Positions 11,101 to 23,100 of a stretch of 64,000 bases of DNA are shown piece after piece. Both the position numbers and the translations under genes were made by a program. The stretch is from Nipponacmea schrenckii. Lineage: Eukaryota > Mollusca > Gastropoda > Lottiidae. The notes below the pieces were generated by a model that worked only from the letters and a program-made list of their open reading frames with translations, searched no databases and was not told where the DNA came from. The DNA is taken from assembly GCA_030562195.1 (NCBI GenBank), contig CM060199.1:20418338-20482337 (forward strand), written 5' to 3'. The number at the start of each line of letters is the position of its first letter. Position 1 is the stretch's first letter.

Positions 11101-14100
11101 GAGATCAGGGCTTATATATTAGAATTTCATGTATCTGGCAAATACACAACAAAACCTTAGGAAATTAAAGGCACACACGGTCTAACAAGGAACATAAAAT
11201 TTTAATTTTCGCTCAAACTTGGCTAATGGCAGTATATGTCCATCAGTAGACTTACCTGGTGTCATAACTTTACATCAAAATCTCTCTATAATCTGTTAAA
11301 TCCACAAAATCAAATAGTTAATAATAAAATGCTTAACACATCCATAACTTGATTTTCAAATTGTGAGCCTTGGAAATTATATGGAAAAGTAAATCTCACA
11401 CATGGATTTATCAGTGTCCTTGACCTCTACTCTTGAAATGACCTCATCATTGTCAGACTATGTACAATATTTAAATTCACGGAAGACCGAGAAAAAGCAT
11501 TTCATGGGTTTTAGAATGAATACTCTGATACACTTTTTCAGCGAATATTAATCACTAAGGTTTTTGTAAACACCGGGAAATGATTGCCATAGGGCACTTC
11601 CGTATCAATGGGATTTTGCATTTTCCTGTTTTATGGTTGTTGACCTAAATGCATTTTTTCTCATAGAAAATGGATTCATGGCTTGCTCACTAATTTACAA
11701 AAATTTCAGAATATAGTTTTATTGTCGCTTTTTGAAAATTGATGAAGTGTGGGATGCATACATATGTAGCCAATAGTCATGATTAAAGACAAATATTAGC
11801 CGTACACGTAGCACAAGTGTATTCTGACAACGTGTATGCCTTGAAGTCAAATTGAAACAGAATAGTTTTATTTATGAGTTGACTACAGGAAAATATTATT
11901 AAGAAGACAATACATTTAACCTGTATTTCTATATCAGATGATTTACTGATTATCAGAGGGGTAATGCATGTTCGCAGTAAAGTCTACCGGTCTGCTGCCT
12001 TCTATTTTTGTGGACGGTCTGTTGGTCGGGTGGTCTAGACAGTTGACATGTATTGCTGGCGATTAGGTGCCTGAGTCTGAGATCGCTAGTTCAAAACCCG
12101 TTCGGGTCTCAGCCAATTTTCAGCACGAGAATCTGTGCTATACCAAGAAAGTGTTATCCCGAAAATATTGGTGTATTTCTATAGTATATTATCCAATACT
12201 TAAATATTAGATTCATTAAGTAAGATGATTTAAAGAAAACAGATGTACCAAACACACCACAACTAAATCTTTCATTCCCATTATCACAATATGTTTTAGT
12301 TTTAGTCTGTTTACCACTGATCATGTGATCATTTATTGCCTTCATTCAGATCTAATTTCAGTATGGATAACATCTATTCTGATTTAATTTGACTTAATTT
12401 CCTAATAATTCCTAATATTATCTGAGATTTTGTTGTTTATTTCCCAGATATATGGTTCAGTAGATACATCATATCAGAGGGGTAATGCATGTTTGCAGTA
12501 AAGTCTACCGGTCTGCTGCCTTCTTTTTTTGTGGTCTAGACAGTTGACATGTATTGCACTGGCCATTATGTGCCTGATTCTGAGATCGCTGGTTTGAAAC
12601 CCGTTCGGGTCTCAGCCAATTTTCAGCACTAGAATCTGTGCTTTACCAAAAAAGTGTTAGCCCAATAACGAAAATATTGTGTCAACACCACTTTCTAAAC
12701 GACATTGTATCATTTAACATCGTATAAGTTTGACTAAAGGTATGGCAGCTTTCTTTCTTCTTGAAATGAAATTTGAACCGACTGACATAGGAAAATTGCT
12801 TATTTCTGCTTTTGTATGAGAAAAAACTTGCTGTTGCTAAAGCCAGTGTCTACAATATATGTTAATCTCGCTAATCCAACATGATTTTGCGGTCCAAGAG
12901 ATGTCGGATAACTTAGAGTATACTGTATTTGGTAATTTGAATTTCAGTAAAGTGTGAAGTAATTTTACTGGTATATGAATAAAAATTAATTATTTGAACA
13001 TAATACTTAATGTGGTTGTGAAATAAAGAATAAATTATCAGCCTAACAATTCATACAATGCAACAGAAAGCTTCCAATTGCTCAGTTGTAAAACAAAATT
13101 TTTCAAGCTCTCTGTGCCTCTATTTATTCATGCAGCCACCTACTTTTCTCCTTTCCCCTCCTACTTGAAATGTTATTGACACCCCTGTGTTTATCTCATG
13201 TTATCTTTAATGTCACTGAGATATTAGATTTCATGTTAAGTTTTTATAAAATCAACAATCAAGTTAAAAAATATATAGGCCTACTTAGATTATGACACAT
13301 TTTATTGCGTATGAAACTTTGGTTCTTACCATGGAAATAACACACAAACAATTTAAATCTCTTCCTTGACTTGTCAGCTTCATTATTTCATTATCATATT
13401 TAAAGTTATTATATCTTTATTATATGATTCAAATGCATTTTAAAGAGATAATAGGTCTTGGAATGAACATAAAATATGAAAATTTTAAACTTGGCCAATA
13501 AGTGCTCTATTCATCAGTAAATATACCTGTTGCCATAAATAACATATAAAACAAAAAAAATCCAAAAAACTAAGTAATTATCCGTGATGCAGCATTTGAT
13601 TATTGAAAAATGCTTAATAAATTGATTAAGCATTTTAAAAAATGACTTAGTTTTGTGAGTTTTCCAGATTTTAAGAGATTCTGTTACTTTATGACACCAG
13701 GTAAGTTCACTGATGAATATATACTCATATTGACCATCTAGAATTTAATGTTCACACTATGATGCAGTATCCCTTTAAATATAACCTTTTTATTAATTTG
13801 AAATTCAACTTATTATGTCAAAAAGCGATTAAAAATGACTATGAATGAAGTTCTTTTATTATTTTCATACTTTCTATTTGTTCCTGGAGCAGTGCAATAT
13901 TACAAAATCAACAGACCTTGGTGCACAACATAAAATCTTTTATAACCTGTAACATTAATGATTTGATATCAATCATAATATATATGATGTTATGATGTAC
14001 TTAATGACTCTAGTCAATACTGTTCGATTGAATAAGATTGCCTGCATTTAGTAAACACAATTTTTCTACCTTTTAACTGATTATATACATATCAAGATAT

Positions 14101-17100
14101 CAATGAGCATCACAAATATCAACTAAGTTAAACTACCGTACCTTACAGATTAAAGCCAAATATACCCTTAATTATAGATTATAGAGAAATATGTCTGCTA
14201 CGAATTCTAAAGCTTACGGTACTTATATTAAGTCCAGACATCAAGACTACTATTTAAGCTTCTGACTCTAATAAGGATCCAGATTGATCAAGTGGATATA
14301 TTATGAAATAATAATAATAATAAACTCTTTATTTTACATGGGTTCAGAATTAGGCCCAATACACACATCTCACATTCAGCCCATGGGGAAATAAATACAT
14401 TGGGAAAAAAAAAAAAAATCGAAAATACAGAATATCTCAATATACAATTCATCTAAAAATACACAAGTACATGTGTATCAAATGGAGAGATCTATGTTCC
14501 GGCGATCAAGTACATGACCACAAAATAAATAAACATTGCTCCACGTACAATTTGTTTAAAAACATACACATGAAATTGTCAGATTTTCAACGTACAATTT
14601 GTTTATGAAATGGATATAATATATAGTTCATGCGGCCATGCACCAAGCATGCACACCTGTCACTAATCCGACAATGATCAAGAGGAACTTTCAGCCCTGT
14701 TTTCCCGTGTCAGTGATGCAGGTGGGAGGAACTGACATGGACAATAAACGTAGGCTGTGCACGTTAAAGATATCTTTACTTGTGAATGGTGATACCATAT
14801 GTTACAAATAGGCTAAAATGGAGGTAAAATCAGTTGATAAAATAAATGTTTTAGAATTTGAATGCGGTCACCTGTATAAATTTATCATTTTTCAAAATGA
14901 GATAATGTTTTTTACAGTTTATTTTATCTACTTCAAGTCAACTAATAAGATTTGACTTTTTCTGAGTCATTTGCTAGTAGTAGGATGGTACTATGATTCA
15001 TTCATTGAATTATTCAATTCATGCTGAGCTACACCTGCCTTGATGTAATATTTTAACTTACTGGTATCTTAGATATTGGCTTAATTTGGCATCATTCATT
15101 CATTCATCTATTCATTTATTCCATCGATTCATCTTTTGAAGTAATCGTTCATCTACAGAGTTTCACTGGCCTCATTCATTCTTTCATTCGTTCATTTATT
15201 CCATCCATCCATCCTTTGAAGTAATCCTTCATCTACTGCCAGAGTTTCACTTGGCATCATTCATGCATTCATCCATTCATATTTCTCCATCCATTGAAGT
15301 AATCATTCATCTTCCGACAGAGTTTCACTTGGCATCATTCATTCATTCATTCATCCAATCATATTATTCCATCCATCCATCCATCCTTTGAAGTAATCAT
15401 TCATCTACTGACAGAGTTCCACTTGGCATCATTCATTAATTCATTCAGTTATTCCATCCATCCATCCATTCATCCTTTGAAGTAATCATTCTTCTACTGA
15501 CAGAGTTTCACTTGGCATCATCCATTCATTCATTCATTTATTCCATCCATCCATTCATCTATTGACAGAGTTTCACTTGGCATCATTCATTCATCCATTC
15601 ATTTATTCCATCCATCCATCTATCCATTTCTTCTGACAGAGTTTCACTTGGCTTGATATAACATTTTGACCTGTCTATAAATATGTATCAGTAGGCTACA
15701 TGTTACAAAATTATCTCTACCAATATCTATTTATTCATTCATTTATTTATAAGACATTCATTCATTCAGAGTTTAAATAAGAATTTATGACCTTGCTGTT
15801 TTACAATTTTCTATAAAATTATGGGAAATTGCCAACCAAACTGATTTTCGTTACTTTAATAGGAAAACTTTCTCTGGTAGCTAATTTACATTACCATCTC
15901 TCTGCTGGTGGAAATGAGTTCATTTTTTTTTTCAAAGACCAGAGCAACTAAAAGTTAATGAGATTGATTCTATTTGAAAAACTTTGATAAAAAAAACCTT
16001 GGAAGCCAAATAAGTTAAGTTCATTATCTTGTGACTGTTTAAAAACGTTTTAGTTTTATAGGATGGTCGCTGATAAAATTGGCAATAAATTTATTGTAGA
16101 CTCTTTTTAATCTATTTAAAGACTGATCATTGTTCATCAGGTTCTTTTTGACCAGTTAGATTATATGTTTTAAAGAAAGAAAGAAACAACTATATTTTAC
16201 AAGGATAACAACTTAGGTTCACAAGTCTTTAGAGATTTAAAACATGAAACCAATGGCTTTTAATTGATTTCTTCTTAAATACTTAGCAATTAATTCACAA
16301 TGTTCAGGAAATTCCACTCTTCATCAGTAGATGATATCTTCAACTTGATATGCAGAAACTTGTCAAAGTGAAAAGAAATGAATGAAGCTTTAAGTCCTAC
16401 TCTTTTGCAACCTCTGAGCAACACCATCCATTGTGCAACAGGCCTCGAAATTTGCTTCCCCAGCGTAAACGAAAAATCGTTGATGGTAATTTTCATCACG
16501 TAACCAATAATCGGTTACGTGAATCGGTTACGTCGTTTAGTGGTGTATGGTAGGTAGGTAAATGGCGAGTTAACGTTCGTTTTGCCCAATCATGCAGTCC
16601 ATCTGATTTGATATGGCGCAAGATATTTCCTTTGTGAACACAACTTACACCATCGGCATAATTCTGTATTCCGGACATGACTGTCCCCTTGATCCCACGT
16701 CTGTTGGCTTCCTTTCTGATATCTGAGAGGTGTGTCGAACAAACTTTACATTCCAGTTTTTCAATACTTCCATCATCGCCGATTTCAACAATTTTAAAAT
16801 CTTTATTGAATGACAATTTATTGAAAGTCTTAACAGTGACGATTTCTGGTTTACGATTTGGCTGTGCCATTTTCTAACAGGTGACTGAACTGGCCGATTC
16901 TCTGGAAACAGTACAAGATCGACTCTAGGCTAATAGTTAATAAATGTTTAGTTACGTCGGAAAATCACAACTAGCTGATATGTAACTTTTTTATTATTAA
17001 TAATATTTTATTGACAGGTAACATTTATTTAGTAGCTATTGTTTGTTGAATTTAATAAGTGAGAGTAAAACCAAAACGTCATTGAAACAATAAAATCAAT

Positions 17101-20100
17101 TAAATCTATATAAAACGATCAAATAGAGATGAAAGATACATTACATAGGCATATTAATCATATGCATGTTTTACCGATTGAAAACTGATTTGAGACAGTT
17201 TTACTGTTATCGTTATACGGCAAAAGTTCACGTAACCGATTTTTCGTTCTGCCCATTTAGACTTTGCGTAACCGACAAGCGAACGATCGTTTCGTTCGCG
17301 TCAAAATGCGAGGCCTGGTGCAATGAGGGAAATTTTGCCAGGACTCCCTTTTTGATTTGAACTGTCTAGTGATCTTTAATGTGCACAGCCTGTAGCACGT
17401 GGGGTCTAGGTTTATTGTCCAATCTGAATGACTAGTTACTTGTTACATGGCAGTCTCTCCGACCTGCATCACTGAAAAAGGGAATCTAAGCTGAGAAATC
17501 TGAAGATGTTATTTTGGCCTTCAGGTTACTCGTTAACGAGCAAGCATTTAACTCACTGAGCCACTGCCATAAGCTGGTAAAAGAAACAATCATTTGTAGA
17601 ACTTAACACAAATGAAACTAAGAAAAGAAACAATCGTTTGAAAAACTTTAGAAAAGGAGAAATGAAACAATTGTACAAAGTATTTTACAGTTTACACATA
17701 AGCTTATAGAAACTTTACATGTAGAAATTGAGAAAAATTGTTTGCATTTTTTTTTAATTGACAGAAGGCAGACAGCGACTGCAAATCTCTGTGTAATATA
17801 AATCTGTAGCTGGATGAGGGCTCAAGAGGCCTCCTCGCTGGGATCTACTAGGTAAGAGGGATAAGAGGAACGTTAAACTGAAGGGTTGATCCCTCTTACG
17901 AGAGACGAGGCTTCTTTTAAAACATGAAGATATTTCTAATGGCCAAACGTTTCGAACATCAGGGTGGTCTTTATCAGTGACCATCAGTCTCTGGTTTGAG
18001 GGATATTAACTTTTTTTTGTAGTAGTGTCCTATTTAAAATTTCTGTCACCAAGCCATTGTGGTTTAACAAATCAAAATTGAATTGATATTTAGACTAAGT
18101 TAACGTATGGGAATAATTTGATTTAAAGTCTTGTACTAGCTGAACTAAACATTACATGTATATTTATTATTCATGTACTCTCAATTCCAGTTGAATAGAT
18201 TGAATTTTCAGCTCAACTAAAATTTGCATCTTGTTCAAGCATTTCAAATATTTGTGTTAAAAGCCAATATAGTGTGTTTTGTCTATTTCTACAGTTGGTA
18301 CACATGATAATTTCAAATTTTAGAGTTTTAGTTGAAAAAGTGTATTTATGTGTTAAATGTACTACCAGAGCTGCATCAAAACAACAGTAATACATATGGT
18401 TTTTTGTACTAACTAGAATTGCACTTAGAATTGTGAAGTAAAGCCAGACTTAGTACCGAAAACGCTGCGTTTCCACTGAGTTTTATCTGGTTCCTGAACC
18501 ACTTTAGTCTCGATCCAAAAAAATGGCACATTGTGGCCATTTACAAGACTACCGATGTTGTGCGTGAGACCGTCAAATTAGTACCTCTGAATTGTTCTAT
18601 CCGAACGACTGACTCATCTTCCATATCAGTCCCTCTGACCTGCATCACTGACAAGGAGAAACTGGGCTGAAAAAAACAAATGAGTATTTGTTAAGATATG
18701 TTATTTGTTGTAGTCTCTTTTGTCATACAGATTAGCATTATAAGCCAAGTTTTTAGAACTTTCACTTCTAATACAAATGATCTCTGGATATTACTTTAAT
18801 TTAAGGAACATTAATAGATTAATGATTGCTTTTTTGAAATTATTCTCTATTTCCTTATTGATATTATTGTTGAAATAATATTTGATATCATTATTAATGT
18901 GTTATTACAGAGGGCATTATCATTTTGTAGGGTGATATAATATATAATTTTAGTAATAATATATATATAGATATTAGTAATGATAACTGTATGTCATAAT
19001 GATAAGGTTTTACCTGTTTGACACTCATATCTTTTATTTCATTTTACATAAATTGTTTTGTTGATATGTTGAAGAAAAAGTGGGTTCAGGTTATTGGGTA
19101 CTCACCAGGACAAGCCCTACTGATTTATTAGATTATCTTTAAAATTTTCAAGCTAAGAAAAATTAAACAAGTTACATAAGCAGCTGTAAACATGGGGGAC
19201 GGAATTGACAAAAATTTTAAAATATGTCTTAATTTTGAGTACTGTTATGTAAAGTACCAAACTGAAATTCACAAGGAATTTTCACTTTGACCTTCTTGGC
19301 ATGTTAGAAAGGAATTTCGGCATTTTCTAAATATTAGCAAAATGACTGACATCAAACTATCCAGAATTGTCCAATTCTGCTTATTTCATTCAGATCCTAG
19401 GTCAGTTTGATTGTTGTCACAGATTTTTTTCAAAATATTGGAAATTTGTCCTAAATAATTTTCTCCTTTCTTCCACAGACAATTTTGCATTGATTTTCCA
19501 ACTCTGTTCTGATTCAAATATTTTGCAGTCATAAAGCTTGATTTCAAGAATTTGACATCAAAGATAAGCCAATGTGAATGTTTACATACATTAAGCCTTC
19601 AACTTGTTCTCAGTGGTTCATATATTTTATGTTTGCCAAAATCAATAGGAAGTCAGCTGTTAGTAGAAATCTTTACTCCACATTCCAAACATATTCTATA
19701 GGTTTCAACTTAGTCCAAAACTCTATCCTTCAGATAATTATAATCATGTTCAATGTGGAAATTGATTCCTTCCATGTTAAATTTTCCAAACGTTAGTCCT
19801 AAACTCTATTATTCAGATAATAGTAATAATGCTCATATGGAAATTGATTCTTCCTGGTTACATTTTCCAAATGTTAGTCCTAAGCTCTATTATTCAGATA
19901 ATGGTAATAATGCTCAAAATGGAAATTGATTCTTCCTGGTTCAATTTTTCAAATGTTAGTCCTAAACTCTATTATTCAGATAAAAGTAATAATGCTCAAA
20001 ATGGAAATTGATTCTTCCTGGTTAAATTTTCCTCATGTTAGTCCTAAATTCTATTATTCAGATAATAGTAATAATGCTCAATATGGATTGATTCTTCCTG

Positions 20101-23100
20101 GTTCAATTTTTCAAATGTTAGTCCTAAACTCTATTATTCAGATAATAGTAATAATGCTCAAAACGGAAATTGATTCTTCCTGGTTACATTTTCCAAATGT
20201 TAGTCCTAAACTCTATTATTCAGATAATAGTAATAATGCTCATAATGGAAATTGATTCTTCCTGGTTCAATTTTTCAAATGTTAGTCCTAAACTCTATTA
20301 TTCAGATAATAGTAATAATGCTCAAAACGGAAATTGCCTTTCTGGTTAAACTTTTCAAATATTAGTCCTAAACTCTATTATTCAGATAATAAATTGATTC
20401 CTATCCAGTAGCATTACTAAAATAGGTTTTCAACCTAGCCATTAAATATATGAATCAGATATTAGGTAACATAGAAACCTATCTTCTTACATGAAAACAA
20501 AATACACCAGTCTAGTACACAACCAATTAGAATCTCTTCCTCAACTTAACAATTCAAATTTCCATAAAGGTTATAATATTTCAACTAAGCCTTCAAATCA
20601 CATTTAAAGGTTTAGAATTGTGATATTCAGTAGAGTAAGAGATTAAAACAGTGAACTATGTTTGTGTGCGTTATTTCCATACATAGTTTCATAAACCTTG
20701 TTTCCACTTAAAATTGTGAAGCAAAGCTAGCTTTAGAGCCAGCTTTATTGCTGAACACACTGGTTCCTGAACCACTTTTGTCTCAATCAAAAGAGTGGCA
20801 CATTATTGACAGCTCGCGATGTACAAGACTACCGATGTAGAGTGTGTGACTGTAAAACTAGTACTTCTCTATTGCCGGATGAGAAAAGGCTGGCTACTGT
20901 TTCCACTTGTTTAAAAAGCTGGCTTTTAAGCTATCGTTTATTTGGCCCCGATAAATTGCCAAGTGCAATAAGTAAGGTTTTCTGTTCCTGAACCGTAACG
21001 GTTCGGCAATTTAACAATTGCAAACACAGAACAGCTGGATTTTGGCCTAGTGGAAACGCGGTTATAGTCTCTCGCAGCACTAACTCTGATTTTTAATGTC
21101 TGTTCATCTCATGCACATGTGCTAGTGTATATGTGTATTTCCTTTGCGGTCACATAATTGAACCCAAGCACTTAAATCTGTCTATCAAAAACACTTGTAC
21201 TTGTGTATTTTAAAACAAAATTGTACCCGGTACCATTAAATATTTGTAGATTTTCTTGCTGTTCTTCCTATATCCTTAGTTGTATTGTCCTCATTGGTTG
21301 AATGAACATGTCCTTGTGTATTGGACCTAATTCTGACCCATGTAAAATAACTATTATTATAATGGCTTGGCAAGTTTTCTAGCTAGAAATATCTATTTGA
21401 ACTTTGATTCAACTAAGATCAGAAACTACTGTGAGAAAGTCTCTTACAATATAGATTATAGCATTGAAAATAATCTTTCAGTGTACTAGGTAACTTGCAG
21501 CAATTTTATGTCTTAAATAATGGAAAGGTCTGATATCAACTATTTAAAATGTTCTGAAGGTATATTGTTCTTAGTGATAACATATAAACAAAGTCAGATT
21601 TGTTTTGAATAGAAAGAAACAGATGGTCCAATATAAGATGTTATTAGTACTATTTCAAGGTTTTTATCTCATAAACAACCCTCTACATTTCAAACTGATC
21701 AATAACAAAATCTGAGGTACCAGGAACTGAGATTCTGATGAGAACTACATCAACTTTATAGCATCATAGCCTGGAGGTAGCAGGTAGCAGTCAACTCTGA
21801 AATATACAATTATCTTATCATAGACAATGATAGATTTAAACTGAAGAAGAACATAAAATTTAAAATTAATTACACTTGGCCAATAAGAGCATATATTCAT
21901 CAGCAGATATAACATGCTACCATAAATAATATATAAAATCCTTATTTAATCTGATAATCCAAAAAAATCGTCATGCAATGGAAAATCTAGGGTTTTCCAA
22001 AAATTACTTACAGGGTTTCTGTCACTATGACACCAGGAAAGTTCACCGATTAATATGTTCTCATATTGACCAGTCTTTGTTATATATTTTTATACTTTAA
22101 ATTGTATTTCTTTAATAAAGCTAGTGAAATTGTATAGAATCAATTTAAATTCAGATGTTTTGTGGGTTGTTTCAGGTGTTACAGAGGAGTGTAGATAGAG
22201 AATTAAAGTTATATAGTGACATTAAAGAAAGAACTAATGCTGTAGCCCATGTATCAGTACTATTGTTAACTAGTCAACCTGTAGACCATGAAGATAATGG
22301 TCATCGTAAACAGAATTCCTCAGATGTTGGTGAGTCATTTTCTTTCCTTGTCAAACATTTAAAAGATGAAACAGGAAAGTAAATCTTTGTTGACGCAGGA
22401 AAAGATCTCTTTTCATTTCTATTTGAAAGATGGCTGCAAATTTGCCCATTAGACATTTCATTTTATATTCTTAAGTTGTTCTGTTTTTTTTTGCAAATCA
22501 GTAAAATCATATTCCATTGAGTAGATAGCCATTCTTATTAACAAATAACATTCTTTTGCGTTTACAATGGCTGACCAAGCTGGTAGTCCTGGTGTCTCAG
22601 TGAGTCAGATGCTTGCTCACTAACCTGAGAGTCCAGGGTTCAATCCTTGTAAAGGTTGTGATGAACAAAAAAAATAGGTTATGCCCCTTTTCTGCCAAAA
22701 TTTCCCTCAATGTATACTCCATGGCATTGCATGTCTTCATTAGTCCATAAGGTGCAAAAGATTAGGATGTAAAACTTACGCCCACAAATTTATTTCCAAA
22801 TATCGTCGATGAGCTTCCAATTCCGCGAATATTCGTAAATGAAATTTTACAGGGGAGGCAAAAAACTGATTTTTTTCGTTGCGTTTGGTAGAAATTCCTT
22901 TAAATTTGAGCATTTTAGTTATTTTTAAAATCCAAAAGGGCATGGGAAGAAAGAAATTGTTAATTTTTGTATTTGTTGCATTGCAAGCCATTCGCGGTTT
23001 CGTTTTCTGAAAATCGCGTAAAAATTTTCATTTACGCGGTTTAGGTTTTTCAAAATTGAAAGTACGCTTTTTTGTAACCTGCCTATATGTGCATAATAGC

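Larger units (their letters stand above)
16391..17575 (-). repeat. tRNA-derived SINE (type E), split by a hAT element
   Basis: On the minus strand the tRNA-like head lies at about 17575-17520 (GGCTCAGTGAGTTAAATGC with a B-box region) and the body runs down through GCTACAGGCTGTGCACATT-like text to 17324. It continues at 16438-16391 (TTGCAAAAGAGTAGGACTTA). The element at 16439-17317 interrupts it. Comparison with the uninterrupted copies at 46.4 and 59.6 kb shows where the two halves join. Confidence 0.75.
9624..22175 (+). other. PACS intron 4, about 12.6 kb
   Basis: A long intron filled with mobile elements annotated separately: Penelope fragments, SINEs, MITEs, a hAT element and two tandem arrays. 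Between them I found no convincing PACS exon. The preceding exon ends at Gln and the next begins with VLQ, as expected for adjacent exons. Confidence 0.8.

Noticed and set aside
11952..12168. Genuine tRNA gene
   Set aside because: A- and B-box-like segments are present, but the cloverleaf is poor and the unit recurs with an unrelated tail, so a SINE fits better.
19829..20255. Open frames with repeated [22 protein letters not shown] text
   Set aside because: Translation of the 82-bp minisatellite, in differing frames from unit to unit.
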